Shown here: one piece after another, positions 40,752 through 48,954 of the stretch
Numbering within the stretch: the stretch's first letter is position 1
How the letters are laid out: every line of letters starts with the position of its first letter
Origin: Burkholderiales bacterium
GTDB taxonomy: Bacteria > Pseudomonadota > Gammaproteobacteria > Burkholderiales > Burkholderiaceae_C
Direction of reading: 5' to 3'
NCBI GenBank assembly: GCA_019509985.1
Contig: JAEKLF010000054.1
Location: forward strand, 1-51,853
DNA length: 51,853 nucleotides
Translations under genes and position numbers: made by a program
The notes under the pieces: generated by a model
Database searches by the model: none
Seen by the model: only the letters and a program-made list of their open reading frames with translations
What the model was told of the DNA's origin: nothing

Positions 40752-40790
40752 CATACCGATTGGTATGGAATTTACGTACCGCACGGTATG
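40752..40790. promoter_or_regulatory. Paired TetR-type operators
   Basis: CATACC-GATT-GGTATG (40752-40767) is a perfect dyad, and CGTACC-GCAC-GGTATG (40775-40790) is a dyad with one mismatch. Both share TACC-N4-GGTA. Their centres are 23 bases apart. They lie 16-54 bases before the tetR start codon, where bound protein would cover the promoter. Confidence 0.8.
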
Positions 40791-40917
40791 GTGTCAAGCG
40801 GTTCAGCCATTTCGGTCTTTTCTTGGGGAGCTGGCGAGGCTGACCGGCTCCAGAGCGCGGCGTTCCGGTAGGTTGATTCCTACTCGATGTGTTGGCCACT
40901 GCCTGCGACGGGCCGTG

Positions 40918-40947
40918 CGGGACGCGTTCACGATGCACGGGACGCGT
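40918..40947. repeat. Exact 10-bp direct repeat with 20-bp period
   Basis: CGGGACGCGT occurs at 40918-40927 and again at 40938-40947, a spacing of two helical turns. The second copy forms the palindrome GACGCGTC. It lies 41-70 bases before the start of the DUF2383 gene and could be a regulator-binding pair. The rest of 40791-40987 holds only a 5-bp inverted repeat (40868-40883) that I can see. Confidence 0.4.
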
Positions 40948-40987
40948 CGACAGAGCCATCCCATTCCAACTTGAACAAGGAGCTGCC

Positions 40988-41440
40988 ATGAACACCACCC
41001 ACCAAGCGTCCATTGATGCGCTGAACGACTTGATCGAGAACGCCAGGGACGGCGAATTCGGCTTCAGCCAGTGCGTGCAGCGTGTGCAGTCCGCGTCGCT
41101 CAGGCCCATCCTGCAGCGCCGCGCCGACGACTGCCGCAACGCCGCCGCGGAGCTGCAGGTGCTGGTGTTGCGCTACGGTGGCAAGCCCGCGGACGGCGGC
41201 ACGGCGCTGGGTGCGCTGCACCGCGGCTGGATCAGCGTCAAGGACACCCTCACGCCGGATTCCGACCGGCGCCTGCTGGACGAGGTCGAGCGTGGCGAAG
41301 ACGCCGCGCTGGGCCGCTACCGCAAGGCGCTGCAGGCCGATCTGACGCCTGAGGTGCGAGAGGTCATCACGCGCCAGATGCGCGGCGTACAGGCCAACCA
41401 TGACCAGATCAAGTCGCTGCGCGACACCGCGCCAGGCTGA
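40988..41440 (+). CDS. PA2169-family four-helix-bundle protein (DUF2383)
   Basis: A 150-residue all-alpha protein of the PA2169/DUF2383 family. It shows ALNDLIENARDGEFGFSQCV at 11-30, LRPILQRRADDCRNAAAELQ near 40, WISVKDTLTP near 82 and the closing RGVQANHDQIKSLRD. The bundle is ferritin-like, and the Glu/His pattern might bind metal, but no function is established. AAGGAG seven bases before ATG 40988 fixes the start. Members are often stress- or stationary-phase-induced in related bacteria (recalled, not shown here). Confidence 0.9.
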   Translation: MNTTHQASIDALNDLIENARDGEFGFSQCVQRVQSASLRPILQRRADDCRNAAAELQVLVLRYGGKPADGGTALGALHRGWISVKDTLTPDSDRRLLDEVERGEDAALGRYRKALQADLTPEVREVITRQMRGVQANHDQIKSLRDTAPG

Positions 41441-41502
41441 GCCTGTTGCGTTGAGCGCATGCTTGCCGCCTCCGACATCGAAGTCGCCATCAAAGACTCA
41501 CC

Positions 41503-41925
41503 ATGCTCCTCGTCTGCCCCCAATGTGGAACCCGCAATCGCGTGCCCGACGGCCGTCTGGCGGATGACCCCACATGCGGTCATTGCGGTGCGCCCGTGGC
41601 GCCGCGCAGGCCCGTCGCCTTGAGCGACGCCGATCTCGCGCCCTATCTGCGGGGCACCGAAGCGCCCGTGCTCGTGGACTTCTGGGCGGCATGGTGTGGC
41701 CCATGCCGGTCCTATGCGCCGCAGTTCGAGCAGCTGGCCGCCGCGCGGCCCGACATCCGCTTCGTGAAGGTCGACAGCGATGCCGCGCCGACGTCCAGCG
41801 CCAGCCTGCAGATCCGCAGCATCCCGACGACGCTGCTGTTCATGGGCGGGCGGGAGGTGTCGCGGCAAAGCGGCGCGATGTCGGCCGCCCAGCTGGGCGC
41901 GTGGGTGGACCAGGCGCTGCGCTGA
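41503..41925 (+). CDS. trxC: Thioredoxin 2 (TrxC)
   Basis: A 140-residue disulfide reductase. An N-terminal zinc knuckle has C5/C8 and C25/C28, followed by a thioredoxin domain with the active site WCGPC (C65, C68) and cis-proline in SIPTTLLF near 110. The extra zinc domain separates TrxC from TrxA; such proteins respond to oxidative stress. ATG 41503 is the natural start and no ribosome site is strong. It converges on the small gene at 41943. Confidence 0.95.
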   Translation: MLLVCPQCGTRNRVPDGRLADDPTCGHCGAPVAPRRPVALSDADLAPYLRGTEAPVLVDFWAAWCGPCRSYAPQFEQLAAARPDIRFVKVDSDAAPTSSASLQIRSIPTTLLFMGGREVSRQSGAMSAAQLGAWVDQALR

Positions 41926-41942
41926 CCGGCCTGCCGCCCGCT

Positions 41943-42194
41943 TCAGTCACGCCGCTCGAACCACCTCGACCGCAGCAGCGCCACCGCATCGCCCTCGGCG
42001 ACATACAGCGTCGGTTGACTGGCGTCGAACTCATAGAGCCGGCCGCTGGCCACGCCGCGCACGACGACCGGGGCGCTGGCGCGGTAGTGCACGAGCACGC
42101 GCCGCTCGGCCGGCCCGGCCGCCGTGCGGGCCGGTGTGGGCGGGGTGTTCATGGCCTGGCGCCGCGCCGCGCGGCCTTGTCCGCAACATCCCAT
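41943..42194 (-). CDS. Small protein with MGCCG N-terminus, unknown
   Basis: An 83-residue protein that I cannot assign. It begins MGCCGQGRAARRQA. A conserved-looking core follows: VLVHYRASAPVVVRGVASGR and LYEFDASQPTLYVAEGDAVA, ending LLRSRWFERRD. The adjacent N-terminal cysteines could bind metal or be modified; that is a guess. The core looks like a small beta domain. An internal ATG at residue 15 is an alternative start. The gene starts one base after the stop of the DUF1360-like gene, so it is the third gene of the cysteine-rich operon. Confidence 0.65.
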   Translation of the reverse strand: MGCCGQGRAARRQAMNTPPTPARTAAGPAERRVLVHYRASAPVVVRGVASGRLYEFDASQPTLYVAEGDAVALLRSRWFERRD

Positions 42195-42195
42195 T

Positions 42196-42513
42196 TCAGT
42201 TCTCCTTGCGATGTGAGGCGGCGGCGTCCAGCCCGGCCTCGATGATGCAGACGCCGCCCGACAGCGCCAGCACGCTCAGGCTCCAGCCGAGCGGATCGGT
42301 TGCAAGCAGCGCGGCCAGCGGCAGCGCCACCCACAGCGACACGCAGTAGGGGCAGTCCATCAACTGCCCCCACGCGCCATTGCCCAGCCACTGGCGCAGC
42401 TTCAGCACCAGGCCGAAGGGCCCGTCCTCCGCCGCGAGCAGGTGCGTGATGCGCCAGGCCGCGAGGACTGCCAGGGCCAGGCGCGGCCAGAAGCCGAGGT
42501 CCTCCAAGATCAC
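42196..42513 (-). CDS. DUF1360-like small membrane protein
   Basis: A 105-residue inner-membrane protein with about three hydrophobic segments: WPRLALAVLAAWRITHLLAA at the start, CVSLWVALPLAALLA in the middle and LSVLALSGGVCIIEAGL at the end. The stretch DCPYCVSLW, a CxxC ahead of the second helix, together with AAWRITHLL matches my memory of the DUF1360 family. The start is GTG 42513, overlapping the stop of the upstream cysteine-rich gene (GTGA), with GGAG five bases before it. Function unknown; it might anchor or process the large neighbour. Confidence 0.7.
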   Translation of the reverse strand: MILEDLGFWPRLALAVLAAWRITHLLAAEDGPFGLVLKLRQWLGNGAWGQLMDCPYCVSLWVALPLAALLATDPLGWSLSVLALSGGVCIIEAGLDAAASHRKEN

Positions 42514-44891
42514 AAGGGCTCCGGCCCGTTGATGATCTTGATCGGGAACAGCACCCAGCCCGGCCCGTTGTGGACGTGGCTCTCGTCGACGATGGTCTTG
42601 TCGTGCGCCTCCAGGATGACGTTGTAGACGCAGGCCTCGCCCGGGCCGAGCAGCTGGTCGGCCGGCAGGCCGAGCGGGTTGCTGGCGGCGTCCAGCACCT
42701 GCAGGTTCCATGGCGTCAGCGTGCCGGTGGCCAGGCTCTCTGCCGGCAGCGCCAGCGCGCGGGCGGGCACGGTGTTGGTCGACGTGATCAGCACCACCTG
42801 CGGCGACACCGCACCCTGCTTCAGGAAGCGCACCTGGTAGCTGTCGAAGTTGTTGCTGGTCGGCGCGGTCAGGTCATTGCGGTCGATGTATTGGTCCCAC
42901 GCATAGCCGCGCACGTCGACGGTCTTGAACACGCCTTCGGAGGTTTGCGTGTACATGTCGGAGCAGGGCGCCTGGCTGCCGATGCCGACGATGGCCGCCT
43001 GCACGTCCTCGTTGTCGATCCAGGCGCGCTGGATGTCGTAGTAGGTGTTGCCGGCCGTGTCGATCACTTGCAGCAGGAAGCTGAACTTGCCGGTGCCGCC
43101 GGTTTGGTGGGGCGGGTCCTGCTTGGGCAGGCTGTTGCTGTCGAAGCCGCTCGGCGCCAGCGACGGCACGTTCCAGCAGGTGCAGAAGTTGGTCGAGTCG
43201 ATGTGCACGCAGATGCACTCGCTGCGCGAACTCCACACGTTGGTCAGCACGCTGGGTGTGGGGTCGCCGTCCAGCACGTTGCTGCTGCGCACCTGGTCGG
43301 CCGTGTAGTTGATGGGCGGGCCGCTGGGCTGGGCAATGCTCATCGGGTTGAACTCGATGTGCGTCACCTGGCGCCAGTCGCCGCCGGGCACGATGCTTGA
43401 GAACGGTGGCGGCTGTGGCACGCTGAAGGCCGGGTCGGGGATGGCCCAGATCGTGTACTCGCGGATCTTCTCGCCGAGGCAGCCATAGAGGTTGGCCGCA
43501 CCGCGCACGTTCATGCCGCCGCCGACGGTGGACAGCACGGCCGCCGCGCTGTCGCTGGCGCGCAGCGGCTCGGCCGGGTCGGTGTAGTCCACCGACCAGG
43601 GCGTGCTGACGCGCTTGATGTAGACCTCGTTGACCGACAGCGAGAAGCTGCCCGTGCAGGGCGGCTGCAGCTCGCTGCCGTCCGTGGCAAAGACGCGCAG
43701 CGTCAGCGTGAAGGTCGTTGACGTGAGCAGCTCGATGCCGGCGTCCACCGCGCACTTGCGCGTGTCCACCCAGCCCAGCGTGCCGCCGGAGACCGAGAAG
43801 TTGCCCTGCGTGGCGGCCACGTCGGGCAGCGCGAGGTTGTTGGGGTAGACGACTGCACCCGTGAGCAGGTTGCCGCCGGGGCTGCGCACCTCGACGAGGT
43901 AGTGGCCGAAGTTGCTGCCCTCGGCATCGCCGTGCAGGGGCTCGAGGATGCGGCCGGGCAGGACGTCGGTCTCGCCGCGCACGCAGCCGCTCGGGGCGGT
44001 CAGCGCGCAGTGCAGCGGGCGCTGGCAGCGGCGCAGGCAGGCGCGGTAGCTGCGCAGGCAGCGGAACACGTCGCGCAGGTTGCGGGCGCGCGCCAGGCAG
44101 CAGCCGAAGCGGATGGCGCACAGCGCCCAGCAGCGGCAGAACCAGAAGAAGGGATCGGCGCGGTGCTTGGCGATCAGCTCGCGGCCCATCAGCGCGGCGG
44201 CGGTGTCGGTGCTGAGCAGGCGCTCCAGGATCTGCGTGTTGACGTCGCCGTCCTCGAAGCAGTCCACCTGGCCCGACATCACCTGGTCGGGCAGGCCTTG
44301 CGCGAACTCGACGTTGGCGAGCTGGTCGTCCAGATAGGGTTTGTAGGCCTCGGCCAGGGCCTTGACGAGCTGGCTGAAGTCGGCCCGCTCGACGGCCGTG
44401 GGCGGGTTGGCGACGGGCGCGCCCAGCACCTCGCGCACGCAGCGCCAGTAGCGCCAGAGGTAGTAGCTGGAGCCACGGAAGGACCGCGACCCGCGGCACA
44501 TCAGCCAGCCGAAGACGATGCAGCAACGCAGGTGCAGCAGGCACCAGCGCCAGCGTTCGATGGAGCCGAGCTGCTCGCGCATCTCGGCCGGCAGCAGGCG
44601 CTGGGCCACCTCCTCGCTGCTGAAGCGCTCGAACAGCGTCATCGCCTGCGTGAACTCGTCCTCGCAGCTGGGCGGGTTGGCGAGCGAGTCCTTGATCAGC
44701 GCGTCAGGTGACTCGGCCCGCTGCAGGTCGGCGGCCAGCACCGGCTTGTAGGCAGCCAGCAGCTCGCCGAGCACGAAGTGGAAGTCGTCGTCCAGCGGCT
44801 CGTTGTCGTCGCCGGTCGGGGCGAGTTGCAGCGCGTGCGTGGGAAGGGCCGGGCTGGGATTGGTGCGGGTGGGCTTGGGTGTGGTGGCCAT
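42510..44891 (-). CDS. Large cysteine-rich protein with duplicated N-terminal domain, unknown
   Basis: A 793-residue protein that I do not recognise. After a Thr/Pro-rich start, two related helical units follow. Unit 1 (about 35-150) runs FHFVLGELLAAYKPVLAADL to WCLLHLRCCIVFGWLMCRGS. Unit 2 (about 165-300) runs FSQLVKALAEAYKPYLDDQL to FCRCWALCAIRFGCCLARAR. Each ends in a tryptophan/cysteine-rich helix and an RxxxYxxCxR-like tail. Residues 300-793 are beta-rich, Ig-like in texture, with scattered cysteines, and close IVDESHVHNGPGWVLFPIKI. There is no signal peptide or clear transmembrane helix. AAGGAGG five bases before ATG 44891 is among the best ribosome sites in the window. It leads the three-gene operon ending at 41943. 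The 266-base divergent region upstream has a 7-bp perfect hairpin (44959-44976). Confidence 0.75.
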   Translation of the reverse strand: MATTPKPTRTNPSPALPTHALQLAPTGDDNEPLDDDFHFVLGELLAAYKPVLAADLQRAESPDALIKDSLANPPSCEDEFTQAMTLFERFSSEEVAQRLLPAEMREQLGSIERWRWCLLHLRCCIVFGWLMCRGSRSFRGSSYYLWRYWRCVREVLGAPVANPPTAVERADFSQLVKALAEAYKPYLDDQLANVEFAQGLPDQVMSGQVDCFEDGDVNTQILERLLSTDTAAALMGRELIAKHRADPFFWFCRCWALCAIRFGCCLARARNLRDVFRCLRSYRACLRRCQRPLHCALTAPSGCVRGETDVLPGRILEPLHGDAEGSNFGHYLVEVRSPGGNLLTGAVVYPNNLALPDVAATQGNFSVSGGTLGWVDTRKCAVDAGIELLTSTTFTLTLRVFATDGSELQPPCTGSFSLSVNEVYIKRVSTPWSVDYTDPAEPLRASDSAAAVLSTVGGGMNVRGAANLYGCLGEKIREYTIWAIPDPAFSVPQPPPFSSIVPGGDWRQVTHIEFNPMSIAQPSGPPINYTADQVRSSNVLDGDPTPSVLTNVWSSRSECICVHIDSTNFCTCWNVPSLAPSGFDSNSLPKQDPPHQTGGTGKFSFLLQVIDTAGNTYYDIQRAWIDNEDVQAAIVGIGSQAPCSDMYTQTSEGVFKTVDVRGYAWDQYIDRNDLTAPTSNNFDSYQVRFLKQGAVSPQVVLITSTNTVPARALALPAESLATGTLTPWNLQVLDAASNPLGLPADQLLGPGEACVYNVILEAHDKTIVDESHVHNGPGWVLFPIKIINGPEPL

Positions 44892-45157
44892 GGTTGCCTC
44901 CTTGAATGTGCATGTCTGAGAGCGAGTGGCGCGAAGGATGCGCACTCGGGCCGGCGAGGCGGCAGCAGCCTGCCGCGGCGCCTCTGTTCAAACCTAGGCG
45001 GGGCAGGAGGGCCGCGCCTCCCTAGCCCCGGCAGGACATATTCACCATGGCCCGACCCGCGGTTGATCTAAGCGTGACGACAGGCTGACCGCTGCGCAGC
45101 GGTCAGAATCGGCGCCTCATTGAATCGACCGGCCGAGCCGGCATCCTGGAGACCTGA

Positions 45158-47914
45158 ATGAAGTCTTTGCGTATCGGTCTGGCAGCAGCTGCCTTGTTGG
45201 CCCTGGCGGCCTGCGCCCCGCTGGCGCAGCAGCAGCAGCAGGTCGCGAAGCCGGAAGCCCCCACGGCCGTGCGCCAACTCGGCGGCATCGAGGAGTACCG
45301 CCTGGCCAACGGCCTGCAGGTGCTGCTGCTCCCGGACGCGACTCAGACGACGACGACCGTCAACATCACCTATCGCGTCGGCAGCCGCCACGAGGCGCCC
45401 GGTGAATACGGCATGGCCCACCTGCTGGAACACATGCTGTTCAAAGGCACCGAGCGCCAGAAGGACATCCCAGGCGCGATGGCGCATCGCGGCGTGGTGA
45501 ACTTCAACGGTTCGACGACGGGCGACCGTACCAACTACTTCGCCAGCTTCAACGCGAATGCCGACACGCTGGCCTTCCTGCTCGACCTGGAGGCCGACCG
45601 CATGGTCCACAGCCGCGTCGCCAAAGTCGACCTGGACACCGAGATGACGGTGGTGCGCAACGAGTTCGAGCGCGGCGAGAACCAGCCGTTTGCCGTGCTG
45701 TCCCAGCGCGTCAACGCGGCGGCCTTCGCCTGGCATCCCTATGGCCACGCGACCATCGGCCCCAAGAGCGACATCGAGAACGTGCCCATCGAGAAGCTGC
45801 AGGCCTTCTACAAGCGCTACTACCGGCCCGACAACGCGACGCTGCTGATCGCCGGCCAGTTCGACAAGGCCGCGACGCTGGCGCTGATCGCCACGGACTT
45901 CGGCGCCGTCGCCAAGCCTGCCGTGCCCGTCCCCCAGCCCTACACGGTCGAGCCGGCCCAGGACGGCGAGCGCACGGTCGTCGTGCGCCGCGTGGGCGGC
46001 CAGCCCATCCTGCTGGCCAGCTATCACGTACCGGCCATCACCCATCCGGACACGCCGGCCCTGATCGTCTACAGCCTGTTGATGAGCCTGCAACCGAGCG
46101 GCCAGCTCTACAAGCAGCTCGTCGAGCCCAAGCTGGCGGTGGCCGCCGGCCTCGGCGGCGCTGGCGGCGCGGAGCCCGGCACGACCAGCGCCTACGCAGT
46201 CCTGCCGCCGGATGCCGACGTGAGCAAGGTCGAGACGCTGCTGCTGGACCTGGCCGAAGGCCGCACGGCCAAACCTTTTGAAGAGAGCGAGCTCGTGCGC
46301 GTGCGCGACATTGCCGTCAACAGCTACCGCCAGCAGATGAAGAACCCGGAGGCGCTGATCCAGCAGATCTCCGGCCTCATCGCCGCGGGCGACTGGCGGC
46401 TGCTCTTCCAGCTGATGGAGGACATCCCCAAGGTCACGCTGGCCGACGTCGAGCGTGTGCGCAACGCCTACTTCAAGCCCGCCAACCGGACCCTTGGCCG
46501 CTACTTGCCGGCCAGTGCCATCGAGCGCGTCGAGATCCCCGCCGCGCCTTCGCTGGACCAGCGCCTGGCCGAGCTCAAGGGTCCGCCCAAGGTGGAGGAG
46601 GGCGAGCAGCTCGAGCCCGAGCCCACGGTCCTGGAGTCGCGCACGAGCCGCGCGACCCTGCCCAGCGGCATTGCGCTGCACACGCTGAAGAAACAGACGC
46701 GCGGCAATACCGTGACGCTGATGCTCAGGCTGCGCTGGGGTGAGCGCGACGCGACCTTCGCCCGCAACGGCACCGGCATGGTGGGCTCACTGATGAGCGA
46801 GGGCAGCGCGGGCTACAGCAAGCAGCAGCTGCAGGATGCGCTGATCAAGCTGCGCGCCAGCCTCAACATCAACAGCAGCGACCAGGGCGCCAGCCTCTTC
46901 CTCAGCGCCGAGCGCGACACGCTGCTGCCGGCCCTGCGCGTCGCCGCCGACGTGCTGCGCCACCCGCTGCTGCCGCAGGATGCCTTCGACCGCGAGATCA
47001 AGGCCGGCATCGCCGGCATCGAGGCCTCGCGCCAGGAGCCCGGCGTGCTGCGCCAGGAAGCCACCCGCGCCCACTACAACCGGGCCCGCGGCGTCCATCT
47101 CGGCCAGCCGGACTATGTGATGAGCGCGGACGAGCGCATTGCCAACCTGAAGGCGACGACGCTGGACGACGTGAAGCGCTTCTACGCCGATTACTGGTCG
47201 GCCGACGAAGTCCAGGTCAGCGTCGTGGGTGCCTTGCCCGAGGGCCTGGCGGCCGAGATCGACCAGCTCTTCGGCGACTGGAAGAAGCCCACCGCGCCCC
47301 GCTTCGTGCGCCACATCCCGCAGCATGTGGACATCCCGCCGGCTCGCTTCGATGCCATCGCCCGCGACAAGGCCAATGCCATCGTGCGGCTGCACGAAAC
47401 CTTGCCGCTGAACAGCGAGGACCCCGACAACGCGGCGCTGGAGCTGGCCGTGCATGTCTTCGGCGGCGGCGGGCTGGAGAGCCGCCTGTCCGAGCGAGTG
47501 CGCCAGAAGGAAGGCCTGACCTACGGCATCGGCGCGAACCTGAGTGCGGGCTTCTGGGGCAATGACGGCGGCTTCGCCATCCAGGCCAGCTATGCGCCCG
47601 ACAAGCGTGAGCGCGTCATCGCCGTCGTGCGCGAAGAGCTGGCGCGCATGACGGCCGAAGGCATCACGGCGGCCGAGCTGGCGCGGGCGAAGCGGGACAT
47701 GCTGGAAAGCCGCAAACAGGCCCGAACCGAACTGGTCTCGCTGACCGGCACGCTGGGCACGCTGGCCGAGCGGGCACAGACCTGGGCCGCCGTCCAGAAG
47801 GACGACGACGACCTGACCGCAGTCACTGTCGAGCAGGCCAACGCGGCCTGGCGCAAGCACATCAAGCCGGACCACTTCGTCATCTCGACGGCGGGTGACT
47901 TCAAGACGCCTTGA
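45158..47914 (+). CDS. M16-family zinc metalloprotease, lipoprotein
   Basis: A 918-residue pitrilysin-type protease. The lipobox LAAC puts the lipidated cysteine at 19. The first M16 domain has the inverted zinc motif HLLEH (88-92), and the downstream glutamate is in RNEFERGENQ near 167. A second M16 half (about 500-910) lacks HxxEH, as expected of the non-catalytic half; it shows FGGGGLESRLSERVRQKEGL near 770. The two halves form the clamshell typical of M16B/C enzymes. Location is probably periplasmic, membrane-anchored. GGAG about eight bases before ATG 45158 supports the start. Substrate unknown. Confidence 0.94.
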   Translation: MKSLRIGLAAAALLALAACAPLAQQQQQVAKPEAPTAVRQLGGIEEYRLANGLQVLLLPDATQTTTTVNITYRVGSRHEAPGEYGMAHLLEHMLFKGTERQKDIPGAMAHRGVVNFNGSTTGDRTNYFASFNANADTLAFLLDLEADRMVHSRVAKVDLDTEMTVVRNEFERGENQPFAVLSQRVNAAAFAWHPYGHATIGPKSDIENVPIEKLQAFYKRYYRPDNATLLIAGQFDKAATLALIATDFGAVAKPAVPVPQPYTVEPAQDGERTVVVRRVGGQPILLASYHVPAITHPDTPALIVYSLLMSLQPSGQLYKQLVEPKLAVAAGLGGAGGAEPGTTSAYAVLPPDADVSKVETLLLDLAEGRTAKPFEESELVRVRDIAVNSYRQQMKNPEALIQQISGLIAAGDWRLLFQLMEDIPKVTLADVERVRNAYFKPANRTLGRYLPASAIERVEIPAAPSLDQRLAELKGPPKVEEGEQLEPEPTVLESRTSRATLPSGIALHTLKKQTRGNTVTLMLRLRWGERDATFARNGTGMVGSLMSEGSAGYSKQQLQDALIKLRASLNINSSDQGASLFLSAERDTLLPALRVAADVLRHPLLPQDAFDREIKAGIAGIEASRQEPGVLRQEATRAHYNRARGVHLGQPDYVMSADERIANLKATTLDDVKRFYADYWSADEVQVSVVGALPEGLAAEIDQLFGDWKKPTAPRFVRHIPQHVDIPPARFDAIARDKANAIVRLHETLPLNSEDPDNAALELAVHVFGGGGLESRLSERVRQKEGLTYGIGANLSAGFWGNDGGFAIQASYAPDKRERVIAVVREELARMTAEGITAAELARAKRDMLESRKQARTELVSLTGTLGTLAERAQTWAAVQKDDDDLTAVTVEQANAAWRKHIKPDHFVISTAGDFKTP

Positions 47915-47959
47915 GCCTGGGCATAGAGTCGGGGCCAATCTCAACCGAAGGAGATCGTG

Positions 47960-48382
47960 ATGAAGATCGACCCCTATCTGTTCTTCAACGGCCGCTGTGA
48001 GGAAGCCATCGGCTTCTACCAGCAGGCGCTGGGCGCCGAAGTGCAGATGATGATGCGCAACTCGGACAGCCCCGAGCCGCCGCCGCCCGGCATGCTGCCG
48101 CCCGGCTCGGAGGCCAAGATCATGCATGCCTCGTTGCTGATCGGCGGCGCGTTGGTCATGATGTCCGACGGCATGTGCGATGGCAACACGGCCTTCAAGG
48201 GCTTTTCGCTGTCGCTGGACTGCCCCGACGAAGCCGCCGCGCGCAAGGCCTTCGACGCGCTGGCCGCGGGTGGCCAAGTCGGCATGCCGCTGGGCAAGAC
48301 CTTCTGGGCGCCGCTGTTCGGCATGGTCAATGACCGCTTCGGCGTGGGCTGGATGGTCGGCGTGTCGGCCCCGGCGGCGTGA
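47960..48382 (+). CDS. VOC-family (PhnB-like glyoxalase fold) protein
   Basis: A 140-residue PhnB/YjdN-like vicinal oxygen chelate protein. It begins MKIDPYLFFNGRCEEAIGFY and has the typical family central strand AKIMHASLLIGGALVMMSDG. It closes GKTFWAPLFGMVNDRFGVGW, the near-invariant ending of this group. ATG 47960 has AAGGAG six bases upstream; the GTG just before it is less likely. The enzymatic role of the family is poorly known. The next gene starts with a GTGA overlap. Confidence 0.92.
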   Translation: MKIDPYLFFNGRCEEAIGFYQQALGAEVQMMMRNSDSPEPPPPGMLPPGSEAKIMHASLLIGGALVMMSDGMCDGNTAFKGFSLSLDCPDEAAARKAFDALAAGGQVGMPLGKTFWAPLFGMVNDRFGVGWMVGVSAPAA

Positions 48383-48888
48383 CGCGGGCGACGCTGCCTG
48401 CGCACCTGAAGGCCGATTGCTCGGCCTGCGCGGCGCTGTGCTGCGTGATCCCGCCCTTCGACGCCGCACAGGGCTTCGGTTTCGACAAGCTGGCCGAGAC
48501 GCCCTGCCACCACCTCTGCGCTGACCATCGCTGCGGCATCCACGCCGAGCTGATTGACCGCGGCTTCGCCGGCTGCGTCGCCTTCGACTGCCTGGGCGCC
48601 GGCCAGCGGCTCACGGCGATGGCGGTCGAGCGTTTCGGCAGCGCCGACTGGCGCGCGCGGCCCGACGTCGCGCGCTGGCTGTTCGCCGCCTACCCGCGCA
48701 TGCGTCAGGCGCAGGAGTGGCTGGCCCAGCTGAGCCTGGCGGGCTCCGTGCTGGCCTCGGCCGAGTTGCGGAAGCTGGCGGCCGAACTGGACGCCGAGTC
48801 GCCGCGCTGGCCAGACTGGACTGCCGACGAGCATGCCGGCTGGCGAAGCCGCGTTGCGAACGCGATCGCGCCATTGACCCGAGAATGA
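48379..48888 (+). CDS. Cysteine-cluster protein (YkgJ-like / pentapeptide-protein N-domain type)
   Basis: A 169-residue protein. Residues 10-80 carry DCSACAALCCVIPPF, CHHLCADHRCGIHAELI and FAGCVAFDCLGAGQ: about ten cysteines that could bind zinc or an Fe-S cluster. The same cluster precedes pentapeptide repeats in some actinobacterial proteins (recalled); here no pentapeptide repeats follow, only a helical tail to residue 169. The start is GTG 48379 overlapping the VOC stop. It stands alone as a domain. Function unknown. Confidence 0.75.
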   Translation: MTRATLPAHLKADCSACAALCCVIPPFDAAQGFGFDKLAETPCHHLCADHRCGIHAELIDRGFAGCVAFDCLGAGQRLTAMAVERFGSADWRARPDVARWLFAAYPRMRQAQEWLAQLSLAGSVLASAELRKLAAELDAESPRWPDWTADEHAGWRSRVANAIAPLTRE

Positions 48889-48954
48889 GCGCCTTCCTGA
48901 TGACAGAGGGCCTCGGATGTTCGGATTGATGGGCTGCGGCCCGGGAGCGGCTTG

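Noticed and set aside
45000..45029. Imperfect GC-rich hairpin between the cysteine-rich operon and the M16 protease gene
   Set aside because: The genes are divergent, so a terminator is not expected. The stem has an internal loop and no T-run.
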